A DNA stretch of 64,000 nucleotides from Thermomonospora catenispora (GTDB lineage: Bacteria; Actinomycetota; Actinomycetes; Streptosporangiales; Streptosporangiaceae), in the NCBI RefSeq assembly GCF_006363815.1, contig NZ_RRYT01000011.1, positions 1-64,000 on the forward strand, read 5' to 3'. Each line of letters opens with the position of its first letter. Within the stretch, counting starts at the first letter, position 1. Made by a program: the position numbers and the translations under genes. Below the pieces are notes generated by a model, which saw nothing but the letters and a program-made list of their open reading frames with translations, did no database searches and was not told the origin of the DNA. Shown here piece by piece: positions 34,692 through 43,766 of this stretch.

Positions 34692-36101
34692 GTGACACTG
34701 CTGCGCTTCAGGGTCGCCAATCACAGGTCGATCCGCGACGAGCAGACGCTGTCCTTCGTCGCCACGCCCCGGCGCGGTCAGGGCAGACCGAAAGCCGCCG
34801 AGATCCCCCCCACCGTGCGGGTCGTGGGCGTCTACGGGGCCAACGCCTCGGGCAAGTCGAACGTGCTGTCCGCACTGGCCTACATGCTCCGGTGCATCGA
34901 CGAGTCCCAGACCCGGTGGAGCCCCGACGGCGGAATCCCCCGACACCCCTTCCGGATCGAGGACGCCGACACCGCCCGCCCCTCCTTCTACGAGCTGGAC
35001 TTCGTGCACCGGGGCACCCGCTACTCCTACGGCTTCGAGATCGACGACGAGCGGGTGCTCGGCGAATGGCTGTTCTCCTTCCCCGAAGGCCGGCCGCGTC
35101 GGCTGTTCGAGCGCTTCGGGCCGGACGAATACAAGTTCGGCCGGTCGCTGAAGGGCGAGACCGTCCGGATCGCCAAGCTCACGCGCGCCAACTCGCTGTA
35201 CCTGTCGTCGGCCGCCAACAACGACCATCCGTTGCTGGGCGGCCTGCACCACTGGCTCACCCGGTACATCCGGCTGGCCCGGCAGACCGACTCCGATCAG
35301 AGGATCCGCACCAGGTACACCCAGCACCTGCTGCGGAACGCCGAGGTGGCGGACTCCATCCGACAGCTCCTGCAGGCCGCCGATCTGGGCATCTCCGACG
35401 TCAGGCTGAGCCGTCGACCGCTGCCCGAAGACGCCCTGCGGCTGCTGTCCTCGGCGGGGCGGGAGCCGCTGAGCGAGCGGCGCGTCCGGGAGCTGGAGAC
35501 CGTTCTCCAGTTCGTGCACACGGGAATGAACGGTGTCCGGACCTTCGACTTCCGGGAGGAAAGCGCCGGAACGCAGGTCTGGTTCTCGCTGGTGGGGCCC
35601 CTACTGGACACGCTGTTGCGACGCTCGGTCCTGCTCGTCGACGAGGTCGACTCCAGCCTTCACCCGCACCTGAGCTCCACCATCATCCGAATGTTCAAGG
35701 ACGAGACGGTCAATCCCCACCGTTCTCAGCTCATCTTCGCCTCGCACGACACCACGCTGCTCGGCTCGCTGCTGGACGACGGCCTGCTCGACCGGGACGA
35801 GGTCTGGTTCACCGAGAAAGACGAGACCGGCGCCACTACGCTGTATTCGCTCGCCGAATTCACGCCGCGACGTGACGAGAACATCGAGCGCGGCTACCTG
35901 CAGGGCCGCTACGGTGCTGTTCCGTATCTCAGCTTTGACCGCATCAGGTCGATATTCCAGCAGTTGAGAGCGGAGTCGGATGAGGCATCGGCGCAGCCCT
36001 CGGAGCCTGCGGCGCACGACGGCGACCCGCAGGCCGAAGGCCAGGCTGCTGGTCGTCTGCGAGGGCACGGTCACCGAGAAGCGGTATCTCGACGGCCTTA
36101 A
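34692..36101 (+). CDS. AAA15/RloA-like ATPase, putative defence component
   Basis: The 469-residue protein is an ABC-like AAA ATPase of the RloA/AbiLi type. It has the start LLRFRVANHRSIRDEQTLSF, Walker A GANASGKSN (49-57), Walker B VLLVDEVDSSLHP (Asp 317) and the switch histidine in IFASHDTTLL. The GTG at 34692 has GGGAGG upstream. It pairs with a downstream RloB-like gene, the arrangement of two-gene abortive-infection systems. The last ~35 residues (from QPSEPAAHD) are low-complexity read-through over the start of that gene, so the natural end may have been lost. An interrupted repeat CTTTC-N6-GAAAG lies upstream at 34618-34633. Confidence 0.85.
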   Translation: MTLLRFRVANHRSIRDEQTLSFVATPRRGQGRPKAAEIPPTVRVVGVYGANASGKSNVLSALAYMLRCIDESQTRWSPDGGIPRHPFRIEDADTARPSFYELDFVHRGTRYSYGFEIDDERVLGEWLFSFPEGRPRRLFERFGPDEYKFGRSLKGETVRIAKLTRANSLYLSSAANNDHPLLGGLHHWLTRYIRLARQTDSDQRIRTRYTQHLLRNAEVADSIRQLLQAADLGISDVRLSRRPLPEDALRLLSSAGREPLSERRVRELETVLQFVHTGMNGVRTFDFREESAGTQVWFSLVGPLLDTLLRRSVLLVDEVDSSLHPHLSSTIIRMFKDETVNPHRSQLIFASHDTTLLGSLLDDGLLDRDEVWFTEKDETGATTLYSLAEFTPRRDENIERGYLQGRYGAVPYLSFDRIRSIFQQLRAESDEASAQPSEPAAHDGDPQAEGQAAGRLRGHGHREAVSRRP

Positions 36102-36450
36102 AGACCATCTACGGGCGATCCCCGTGGACGTCGTCGAGTACGACTGCGTGGGCAAGGGGCGCGACCCCCACAGCACCGTCGAGCTTGCGGTCCGCCTCCG
36201 CGACCAGGCCCGTCAGCGGGCCCGCGCCCAACAGGACGCCTTCCTCGCCTACGACGCGGTCTGGTGCGTCGTCGACGTCGACGACCATGCCACCCTCCAC
36301 AGCGCCCTGTCACTGGCCCGCCGGGAGAACGTCAACCTCGTGGTGTCCAATCCGTGCTTCGAGGTGTGGCTGCTGGTCGACGCCATGAAACGGTCGGGGA
36401 AGGCGGGGGATCAGTCCCCGCCCTCCAGGTCCCCTTCGAGCTCCAGATAG
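35980..36450 (+). pseudogene. RloB-like gene, 3' truncated
   Basis: The frame begins MRHRRSPRSLRR and contains the RloB core: LLVVCEGTVTEKRYLDGL, VVEYDCVGKGRDP, AVWCVVDVDDH and VSNPCFEVWLL (residues ~22-132). RloB proteins are usually near 200 residues. Here family similarity stops at about residue 134 (36380), and the rest (KAGDQSPPSRSPSSSR) is antisense to the last codons of cobN. The 3' third therefore appears deleted, with cobN at the joint. It overlaps the ATPase gene by 122 nt. The product could still be made as a 156-residue protein, but I infer it is inactive. Confidence 0.75.
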
Positions 36451-39400
36451 GTCTCCCGCAGGCGGTCGAGGACGGCCGGGTCCGGCTCGGCCCACAGGCC
36501 CCGGTCGGCGGCCTCCAGGAGGCGCTCGGTGATGCCGCGCAGCGCCCACGGGTTGGACCGGGTCATGAACTCGCGGGTCTCGGGATCGAAGACGTACTTC
36601 TCGGCGAGGACGGCGTACATCCAGTCGTCCACCACCCCGGCGGTGGCGTCGTAGCCGAACAGGTAGTCCACGGTGGCGGCCAGCTCGAACGCGCCCTTGT
36701 AGCCGTGGCGGCGCATCGCGGCGATCCAGCGCGGGTTGACCACGCGGGCGCGGAACACCCGGCGGGTCTCCTCGGCCAGGGTGCGGGTCCTCACCCGGTC
36801 GGGCACGGCCGAGTCGCCGATGTATGCGGCGGGATCGCTCCCGGTCAGGGCGCGGACCATGGCGACCATGCCGCCGTGGTACTGGAAGTAGTCGTCGGAG
36901 TCGACGATGTCGTGCTCGCGGGTGTCGGCGTTCTTGGCGGCCACCGAGATCCGCCGGAAGGCGGCCTCCATGTCGGCGCGGGCCTCCCGGCCGTCCAGGC
37001 CGCGGCCGTAGGCGTGGCCGCCCCACACCGCGTACACCTCGGCCAGGTCGCGGTCGTCCCGCCAGTTGCGGGCGTCGATGAGCGGCAGCAGCCCCGCCCC
37101 GTACGCGCCGGGCCTGGAGCCGAAGATCCGCGTGGTGGCGCGCCGCCAGTCGCCGTGGACCCCGTGGTCCTCCAGGGCGTGGGCGCGCAGATGGTTGCGC
37201 TCAGGGGGCTCCTCCAGCCCGGCCACCGCGGTGATGGCGTCGTCGATCAGGTCGATGACGTGGGGGAAGGCGTCGCGGAAGAACCCGGAGACGCGCAGCG
37301 TCACATCGATCCGCGGCCGGCCCAGCTCCTCCAACGGGAGGATCTCGAACCCGGTGACGCGGCGGGAGGCCTCGTCCCACACCGGGCGGCAGCCGATCAG
37401 CGCCAGCACCTCGGCGATGTCGTCGCCCTGGGTGCGCATGGCGCTGGTCCCCCACACGGTGAGGCCGACACTGGCGGGATAGGCGCCGGTGTCGTCCAGA
37501 TACCGCTTGATCAGCGAATCGGCGAGGGCGACGCCGACCTCCCAGGCGTTGCGGGAGGGGATGGCCTTGGGGTCGACGGAGTAGAAGTTGCGGCCGGTCG
37601 GCAGGACGTTCACCAGCCCTCGGGTGGGCGAGCCGGAGGGGCCGGCGGGGACATGGCCGCCGTCGAGGGCGTGCAGCACCGCGTCGATCTCGCCCTCGGT
37701 GGCGGCCAGGCGGGGCACCAGCTCCTCGGCGGCGAACTCCAGCACCCGCGCAACGGCCTCCACGGCCGCGCCGTCGCCGCCCAGGACCGCCGTGCAGACC
37801 TCTTTGCCGGCGGAGGGCCGCCAGCCGTGCCGTTCCATGGCCTCGACCAGTTCGCGGGCCGTCCCCTCCAGGATGTCGACCACGTCGGAGGCGGTGCGCG
37901 GAGGCCGGTCGCCGCGGGCGGCCAGCCGCCGCGGAACGGTGATCGCCCCGGCCGGCGCGGGCCGGTCCTCCCCCTCGACGTGCACCCTGCGACCGGGCTC
38001 GGCGAGGAGCTCTCCCTCGTCCACGCCGTGGACGCGGGCGATCGCGGCGCGCAGGCCGGGGAACGCGCCCTTGACGCCGCCCCAGATCTGGGCGGCGCGC
38101 AGGATCGCCGTGACCAGGTTGACCCGGGCCTCGCCCTGCGGGGCCCGGCCGAGGACGTGCAGGCCGTCGCGGATCTGCACGTCCTTGACCTCGCACAGGT
38201 AGCCGTCGACGTGCAGCAGGAAGTCGTCGAACTCCTCCTCGGGCGGCATCTCCTCGACCCGGAGGTCGTGGTGGAGCCGCGCGGCCTTGATCAACGTCCA
38301 GATCTGCGCCCGCACCGCCGGGAGCTTGGCCGGGTCCAGGGCCTGCACGGTGGCGTACTCGTCCAGCAGCTGCTCGAGCCTGGCCAGGTCGCCGTAGGTG
38401 TCGGCGCGGGCCATCGGCGGCACCAGGTGGTCGACCACGGTGGCGTGGCCGCGCCGCTTGGCCTGGGTGCCTTCGCCGGGGTCGTTCACGATGAACGGGT
38501 AGATCATCGGCGACTCGCCCAGCACCGCGTCTGGCGCGCAGGAGGCCGACAGGCCCAGCCCCTTGCCGGGCAGCCACTCCAGCGTTCCGTGCTTGCCCAG
38601 GTGGACGATCGCGTCGGCGCCGAACTCCTCCTCCAGCCAGCGGTAGGCGGCCAGGTAGTGGTGGGACGGCGGCAGGTCGGGGTCGTGGTAGATCGCGATC
38701 GGGTTCTCCCCGAACCCGCGGGGCGGCTGGATCATCAGCACCACGTTCCCGAACCGCAGCGCGGCCAGGACGATGTCGGTGCCGTCCACGTACAGCTCGC
38801 CGGGCGGCTCGCCCCAGTGCTCGCGGATCCGGTCGCGCAGGTCGGCGGGGAGGGCGTCGAACCAGGCGGTGTAGGCGGCGAGGGGGACGCGGGCGACGGC
38901 GTTGCGGAGCTGCTCCTCGGTCAGCCACTCGGTGTCGTGGCCGCCCGCGGCGATCAGGGCGTGGATGAGGGCGTCGCCGTCGTCCGCGTCCCGCCAGAGG
39001 GCGTGGTCGGGGCCGAGGTCGTAGCCGGCCTCGGCCATGCGGCGCAGCAGCCGGACCGCCGAGACGGGGGTGTCGAGGCCGACGGCGTTGCCGACCCGGG
39101 AGTGCTTGGTGGGGTAGGACGACAGCACGATGGCGACGCGGCGCCGCGCGGCGGGCGTGTGCCGGAGGCGGGCGTGCCGGACGGCGATCCCGGCGACGCG
39201 GTCGGCGCGTTCGGGGTCGGCCCGGTAGACGGGGACGCCGTCGGGGCCCTCCTCCTTGAACGAGAACGGCACCGTGATCAGCCGCCCGTCGAACTCGGGG
39301 ATCGCCACCTGCATCGCCGCGTCCATCGGGGACAGCGCCGCGTCCGACTCCTCCCAGGCCCGGCGGGAGGTCGTCAGGCACAGGCCCTGGATGATCGGCT

Positions 39401-40124
39401 TGTCCAGGGCGGCCAGGGCCCCGGCGTCCCAGGCGTCCTCCTCGCCCCCGGCGCCGGCCGCGGCCGCGGTCGATCCGCCGGCCGCCAGCACCGTCACCAC
39501 CAGGGCGTCGGCCTCGTCCAGCAGCGCGAGCAGCCCCTCGTCGGCGCCGCGCAGCGAGCCGCAGAAGACCGGCAGCGCGTTGGCGCCCCTGCGTTCGACG
39601 GCGTCGCAGAGGGCGTCGACGAACGCGGTGTTGCCCGCCAGCTCGTGCGCCCGATAGAAGACCACGCCCACCGTGGGCCTGTCGTCGCGTCGGGACCGCT
39701 CGCCGTGCACCCCGTAGGCGGGCATGGTGATCGGCGGCCGGAAGCCCTCGCCGGTCAGCAGCACCGTGTCCGACAGGAACCGGGCCAGCTCCCGCAGGTT
39801 GGCGACCCCGCCCTCGCGCAGGTAGTTCAGCGTCTCCGCGGCGACCCCGGCCGGGACGGTCGACAGCGCCATCAGCTCGGCGTCCGGGTCGGCCTCCCCG
39901 CCCAGCAGCACGAGCGGCAGCCCGCTCGCCCGCAGCGCCTCGACGCCCTCCGGCCAGGTCTTGCGGCCGCCCAGCAGCCGGACCACCGCCACGTCCGCGT
40001 CGCGGGCGAGGGCGGGCAGGTCCTCCGGGTCGAGCCGGGCGGGGTTGGCGGTCACGTATCCCGCCTGCGCCTGCCGGGCGGCGAGCAGGTCGGTGTCGGC
40101 CGTGGACAGCAGCAGTATGCGCAT
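36411..40124 (-). CDS. cobN: Cobaltochelatase large subunit CobN
   Basis: The 1237-residue protein is full length for the H-subunit family (about 1200-1280) that binds the corrin ring during ATP-driven cobalt insertion. Recognisable segments are MRILLLSTADTDLLAA, PTVGVVFYRAHELAGN, the HLGKHGTLEWLPGKGLGLS core, YPFIVNDPGEGTQAKRR, HLVPPMARADTYGDL and the late ITERLLEAADRGLW. The motor partner is the ChlI/D fusion at 18-20 kb. The ATG at 40124 has GGAGGAGG upstream, about 50 nt after a cobalamin riboswitch. Its 3' end abuts the truncated RloB-like gene but is itself intact. Confidence 0.95.
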   Translation of the reverse strand: MRILLLSTADTDLLAARQAQAGYVTANPARLDPEDLPALARDADVAVVRLLGGRKTWPEGVEALRASGLPLVLLGGEADPDAELMALSTVPAGVAAETLNYLREGGVANLRELARFLSDTVLLTGEGFRPPITMPAYGVHGERSRRDDRPTVGVVFYRAHELAGNTAFVDALCDAVERRGANALPVFCGSLRGADEGLLALLDEADALVVTVLAAGGSTAAAAGAGGEEDAWDAGALAALDKPIIQGLCLTTSRRAWEESDAALSPMDAAMQVAIPEFDGRLITVPFSFKEEGPDGVPVYRADPERADRVAGIAVRHARLRHTPAARRRVAIVLSSYPTKHSRVGNAVGLDTPVSAVRLLRRMAEAGYDLGPDHALWRDADDGDALIHALIAAGGHDTEWLTEEQLRNAVARVPLAAYTAWFDALPADLRDRIREHWGEPPGELYVDGTDIVLAALRFGNVVLMIQPPRGFGENPIAIYHDPDLPPSHHYLAAYRWLEEEFGADAIVHLGKHGTLEWLPGKGLGLSASCAPDAVLGESPMIYPFIVNDPGEGTQAKRRGHATVVDHLVPPMARADTYGDLARLEQLLDEYATVQALDPAKLPAVRAQIWTLIKAARLHHDLRVEEMPPEEEFDDFLLHVDGYLCEVKDVQIRDGLHVLGRAPQGEARVNLVTAILRAAQIWGGVKGAFPGLRAAIARVHGVDEGELLAEPGRRVHVEGEDRPAPAGAITVPRRLAARGDRPPRTASDVVDILEGTARELVEAMERHGWRPSAGKEVCTAVLGGDGAAVEAVARVLEFAAEELVPRLAATEGEIDAVLHALDGGHVPAGPSGSPTRGLVNVLPTGRNFYSVDPKAIPSRNAWEVGVALADSLIKRYLDDTGAYPASVGLTVWGTSAMRTQGDDIAEVLALIGCRPVWDEASRRVTGFEILPLEELGRPRIDVTLRVSGFFRDAFPHVIDLIDDAITAVAGLEEPPERNHLRAHALEDHGVHGDWRRATTRIFGSRPGAYGAGLLPLIDARNWRDDRDLAEVYAVWGGHAYGRGLDGREARADMEAAFRRISVAAKNADTREHDIVDSDDYFQYHGGMVAMVRALTGSDPAAYIGDSAVPDRVRTRTLAEETRRVFRARVVNPRWIAAMRRHGYKGAFELAATVDYLFGYDATAGVVDDWMYAVLAEKYVFDPETREFMTRSNPWALRGITERLLEAADRGLWAEPDPAVLDRLRETYLELEGDLEGGD

Positions 40125-40175
40125 CGGACGCCTCCTCCGGGGTTCCGCGCCCCGGTTCGCAGCGAAGCGGACACG

Positions 40176-40319
40176 GCGACGGGCAGTCTCCTGGCTCCCG
40201 GATCATCGCCTCCCCCTCGGCCTTCCGGCGTCCGCCGTGGCCGTTCGGTGAGGGGGGCGCTCCCCGGTCACAGTTGCGGGACAGCCCCGGATTCGCACCG
40301 GGTTCCTGCCCTGCCGCCG
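40176..40319 (-). promoter_or_regulatory. Cobalamin (B12) riboswitch upstream of cobN
   Basis: On the minus strand the core (40269-40306) and the B12 box GAGCCAGGAGACTGCCC (40181-40197) are both canonical. P1 pairs GGCGGC-A-GGGCAG at the 5' side with CTGCCC-GTCGCC after the box. The region between core and box is about 70 nt and contains a larger side hairpin than the chlID riboswitch. It ends about 50 nt before the cobN start, well placed to hide the ribosome site. Confidence 0.94.
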
Positions 40320-40410
40320 GTCGGTAGTCTACGGTCCGCCCCCTCGGGCGGCGGGCCTCGGTGATCGGGGCCGCGGCACGCCGGGAGGGGCCGGGACGGC
40401 CGGACGCGGA

Positions 40411-40509
40411 CGGATGCGGCCGGACCCGGACGGACACGAGCGGATGCGGCCGGACCCGGGTGCACAAGGTCGGGCCCGAGCGGTTCCGGGCGGATGCGGC
40501 CGGGCCCGA
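40411..40509. repeat. Three direct repeats upstream of the cobN riboswitch
   Basis: CGGATGCGGCCGGACCCGG occurs at 40411-40429 and 40441-40459, with a diverged copy at 40491-40509. Shorter CGGAC(G/C) pieces surround them. This lies in the 40320-40622 spacer between cobN and the cupin gene, in which no other gene is seen. Confidence 0.7.
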
Positions 40510-40622
40510 GCGACGCGGCCGGACGGACGACGACCGGGGCGGCGTTCGCGCCGGCGAGGGCGTCCTTGACGGCGTAGTGGAACGGTGCAAGCGTGAGGGT
40601 TCAGGGGGAAGGGGGACCCACC

Positions 40623-40985
40623 ATGATGGAAGTGAAGACTCTCGACAAGCCCGACGAACGCCGGGACTTTCCACGGGGGCATCTGGAGACCGTCCAGCTC
40701 ACCGGCCTGGTCTTCGGGCGGGCGACGTTCGAGCCGGGCTGGCGCTGGTCGGAGTCGGTCAAGCCGCTCGCGGGCACCGAGGTGTGCGAATTCCACCACA
40801 ACCTCTACTGCGTCCAGGGCCGGATGCGGATCCGGATGAGGGACGGCAGCGAGCAGGAGATCGGCCCCGGCGACATCGCCGTCGTCCCGCCCGGCCACGA
40901 CGCCTGGGTGCTGGGCGATGAGGCCTGTGTGATGTACGACTTCTCCGGGAGCATCGACGACTACGCCAAGGCCGAGGCCACTTGA
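40623..40985 (+). CDS. Single-domain cupin protein
   Basis: The 120-residue protein has both cupin motifs: G(X)5HXH-like EVCEFHHNLYCVQGRMRIRM and the second motif GPGDIAVVPPGHDAWVLGD. It may bind a metal and a small ligand, but the reaction is not evident. The ATG at 40623 follows GGGGGA by 7 nt; a second ATG at 40626 is possible. It is transcribed alone, and a hairpin follows its stop. Confidence 0.85.
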   Translation: MMEVKTLDKPDERRDFPRGHLETVQLTGLVFGRATFEPGWRWSESVKPLAGTEVCEFHHNLYCVQGRMRIRMRDGSEQEIGPGDIAVVPPGHDAWVLGDEACVMYDFSGSIDDYAKAEAT

Positions 40986-40999
40986 TCTTCTCCGTCTCC

Positions 41000-41025
41000 G
41001 GCGGCCCCGCCGCGGCGGGGCCGCC
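41000..41025. terminator. Bidirectional hairpin between convergent genes
   Basis: GGCGGCCCCGC and GCGGGGCCGCC form a perfect 11-bp stem with a CGCG loop, 15 nt after the cupin stop and 38 nt from the stop of the convergent gene. It can serve both directions. Confidence 0.75.
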
Positions 41026-41062
41026 GTCGCGCCTCCCCTCCCCCTCCCGGCGGCCCGGCCGG

Positions 41063-42199
41063 TCAGCGGCGGGCCCGGGCGCGGAAGCGCTCCAGCAGGT
41101 CCCGGCGGAGCAGTGCGCCCAGCCCGGCGGCCTCCAGTCGCATGCCCAGGGCGTGCTCGGGGACGCCGAGCGCCTCGGCGGCGGCGGACAGCCGCCAGTC
41201 GTGGGCGGCGAGCAGGGTGAGCAGACGGCCGCGGCGGACCTGGGCGCGCGACAGCCGGAAGGTCTTCAGATAGGCCGGCCGCCCGGCCTGGTCGGTGATG
41301 ATCTCGCCGATGTGGTTCTCCGCGTCCCGGCGGAACGACGGCAGGAACCGCGACAGCCGGAACGGCCCCATCCGGTACACCTCCTCCACGGTGTACTCGC
41401 CCTCCAGCAGTCCCGCCGCCATCGCCGAGTCGTGGAACGCCGCCCACTCCCGGTGCTGCCGGGCCGCCTCCGCCCGCAGGTCCGCCAGCGACCGCACCCG
41501 GGCGTCGTCGATCGCGGCGCGGAAGTCGGGCACGGCCGTCGCCAGCACCGCGTGGTGGTACAGCAGCTCCCCGTACATGTCCTGCAGCAGCGTGGGGTGC
41601 AGCGCCCGGTAGTCGGCCGGGTGCGGGACGATGAACGCGGCGGCGAGGGCGTCGCCGATGTACAGGAGCACCCCGCACTGGCCGTGGTGGATCTCGAAGA
41701 TCCGCAGCGCGTCCTCCAGTCCCCGGATCTCCGCGCCGTGGTAGGCCTCCTCGACGCGCGGCGACAGCCCTTTGCGGAGCGCCTCCCGCGACCACTCCTC
41801 CCAGGCGATCTCCGGCCCCCCGAAGTGCAGCGACAGATAGCCCTCCATCGCCAGGTGCAGCGGCAGGAACCGCAGCCGCCCGGTGTCGGCCCGCCGCGCC
41901 ATGCGCCGGTGGAAGCGCATCGCCATGCGCGCGGGCAGGTACCTGCGCTCCGTCCGCCCGCGCAGCTGGGTGCCGTAGGCGGCCGACACGCCCTCGGCCG
42001 ACCAGCGGGCCACGAACCCGTGCGGGATGTAGGAGGCGTAGCAGGTCCGCTCGTCGACCTGCACCACGCCGCAGGCCTCCTCATAGAGCTCCGGTTCCAG
42101 GCGCAGCCCTTCGATCGGCTCGTCCCGGATCAGGGGGACGAGCCGCACCCCGCCCCACACCTGTGCGGGGCGGACGGTCAGTCCGTCCAGCGTCAGCAC
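41063..42199 (-). CDS. ARPP-like protein with C-terminal HTH, partner of a vWA protein
   Basis: The 378-residue protein begins MLTLDGLTVRPAQVWGGVRLVPL, a pattern I associate with ARPP-type domains, though this family call is tentative. Later parts include YASYIPHGFVARWS, an Arg-rich RRYLPARMAMRFHRRMARR and GLEDALRIFEIHHGQCGVLLYIGDALAAAFIVPH. The last ~50 residues (LLAAHDWRLSAAAEALGVPEHALGMRLEAAGLG) form a Fis-like helix-turn-helix, suggesting nucleic-acid contact. The GTG at 42199 overlaps the vWA gene stop by 7 nt behind GGGGGAG, so the two are coupled. Function unknown. Confidence 0.7.
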   Translation of the reverse strand: MLTLDGLTVRPAQVWGGVRLVPLIRDEPIEGLRLEPELYEEACGVVQVDERTCYASYIPHGFVARWSAEGVSAAYGTQLRGRTERRYLPARMAMRFHRRMARRADTGRLRFLPLHLAMEGYLSLHFGGPEIAWEEWSREALRKGLSPRVEEAYHGAEIRGLEDALRIFEIHHGQCGVLLYIGDALAAAFIVPHPADYRALHPTLLQDMYGELLYHHAVLATAVPDFRAAIDDARVRSLADLRAEAARQHREWAAFHDSAMAAGLLEGEYTVEEVYRMGPFRLSRFLPSFRRDAENHIGEIITDQAGRPAYLKTFRLSRAQVRRGRLLTLLAAHDWRLSAAAEALGVPEHALGMRLEAAGLGALLRRDLLERFRARARR

Positions 42200-43629
42200 G
42201 TCTCCCCCAGGCGCGTCTCCCCCAGGAACGCCGCGACCCGCCGGTCCAGATGCGCGCGCAGCTCGGCCAGGCCGCCGCGCCCGGACGCGAACCGCGCCAG
42301 CTCCACCAGCGCCGGCATGTTCTCGGCGTTGCGCACCCCGGCGGTCGGCACGGCCGGGGACAGCCGCCGCACGTCGTAGCCCTCGGCGTCGTACACCGGG
42401 TTGAGGTGGACGACCTCGCAGCGCCCGTCGGGGTCCAGCCGGGACCGCCACACCCGCAGCACCTCGGCGGCCAGGCCGGGCGGGGCGTTGTCCCACCCGT
42501 CCGAGACGATCAGCAGCCGTTCGGGGGCCAGCTCCAGCGCGTCGAGGATGCACTCCCCCAGCGGCGTCGCCCCGTAGGGGCGGGCCAGCAGCGCGTCGCG
42601 ACGGCCCGACAGCCACAGCGGCGTGTACTCCCCCGCCAGCGCCTCCAGCAGGAAGTGGCAGGCCAGCGCCACCGCCAGGGGACGGCGGCGCTTGTGCCCC
42701 GATCCGGAGGAGGAGTAGCTGTCGTCCAGGACCGCGACCACCCGTCCCCACCGTCCGGCCTGGTCGCCGGCGGTCCGGCGGGCGGCGGCGCGCAGCGCCC
42801 CGGTCAGCTCCTCCCGGCGCTCGGCCCGCGTCGACGGCGGCAGCGACAGCACGTATCCGGCGAGCCGGGTCAGCGGCATGCGGGTCAGGTCGGCCCGGAC
42901 GCCGTCGACCTTCAGCTCCCGGGCCGTCTCCTGCAGGCGGAGCCGTTCCAGGCGGGTCAGGTTGGGTTCGATCCGCTCCAGGAAGACCTTGCGGGGGATG
43001 CGGTGGTGAGCGGCGAACCCCTCGGCGACCGTGTAGGGCAGCCGGTAGATCGCCTCCCGCTCGTAGTGGGCGCGGCGCCAGGCGTCCAGCACGGGCGTGG
43101 TGTACCGGCGCCGCCTGCGCCACTGGAACAAAAAGTCGCCCAGCTCCCCCGGCGGCTTCAGATGGGCGTGCCGGAACGCCTCCTTGAGGAGGCCGCGGTA
43201 TTTGACGGCGTGGAAGGCCAGGTCGGGCCGGGAGTTCAGCCAGTCTCGCATGATCGCCCGGGTGCGCCGGTTGTTGACCCCGGCCCGCCGCAGCCGCCGG
43301 AACAGCCGGTACACCCGCTGCGGCGGCAGCAGCTCCAGCCGGCGGGCGATCAGCCGCCCTTCGAGGCGGCGCTGCTCCGGCGTCGCCTCCCCGGCGCTGA
43401 TCAGCAGATTCCAGGCGATCAGCGCGGCATTGTGGTCGTTGACGTCCAGCGCCAGCGCCGCCGCATAAAGGTCGCGATAGTTGACCCGTACGTACTCGTG
43501 CAGGAATTCCAGGGAGGCCTGCTGCTCGGCGGCGTCAGAATGGAATTCGCGCTGTCCGGTGGAGGTGATCGCCGCATTGACGAACAGCAGCAGGTCCTCG
43601 GCGGCCACCAGGTCGGCGGCGGTCTCCAC
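42193..43629 (-). CDS. TROVE-like (Ro60-type) protein with vWA domain
   Basis: The 478-residue protein has an alpha-helical first two thirds resembling the TROVE ring of Ro60/Rsr RNA-binding proteins (VNNRRTRAIMRDWLNSRP, AVKYRGLLKEAFRHAHLKPP, FLERIEPNLTRL, RMPLTRLAGYVLSL). The last third is a von Willebrand A domain with a MIDAS-like DDSYSSSGS and LLIVSDGWDN. Ro60 proteins bind misfolded RNAs and Y RNAs. The assignment rests on motif order, not on alignment. GTG 43629 has GGGAGGGGG upstream. It overlaps the ARPP-like gene, and a DUF1444 gene lies 137 nt upstream. Confidence 0.65.
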   Translation of the reverse strand: METAADLVAAEDLLLFVNAAITSTGQREFHSDAAEQQASLEFLHEYVRVNYRDLYAAALALDVNDHNAALIAWNLLISAGEATPEQRRLEGRLIARRLELLPPQRVYRLFRRLRRAGVNNRRTRAIMRDWLNSRPDLAFHAVKYRGLLKEAFRHAHLKPPGELGDFLFQWRRRRRYTTPVLDAWRRAHYEREAIYRLPYTVAEGFAAHHRIPRKVFLERIEPNLTRLERLRLQETARELKVDGVRADLTRMPLTRLAGYVLSLPPSTRAERREELTGALRAAARRTAGDQAGRWGRVVAVLDDSYSSSGSGHKRRRPLAVALACHFLLEALAGEYTPLWLSGRRDALLARPYGATPLGECILDALELAPERLLIVSDGWDNAPPGLAAEVLRVWRSRLDPDGRCEVVHLNPVYDAEGYDVRRLSPAVPTAGVRNAENMPALVELARFASGRGGLAELRAHLDRRVAAFLGETRLGETC

Positions 43630-43766
43630 GATGCCCCCTCCCCCGATGCCGGCTCAGGGCGCCGGCCGGGGAATGGAGGGCGCGAACAGCGGGTCATCGT
43701 CTGCCGAAGGCGATTCCGAAAGTCGCACCGCAAGTCCCGCGGCCGGCTTCCGTACCGTAACACCGC

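Noticed and set aside
36264-40364. 1366-codon plus-strand frame opposite cobN
   Set aside because: It lacks any recognisable domain and mirrors cobN codon structure; CobN motifs on the minus strand are unambiguous.
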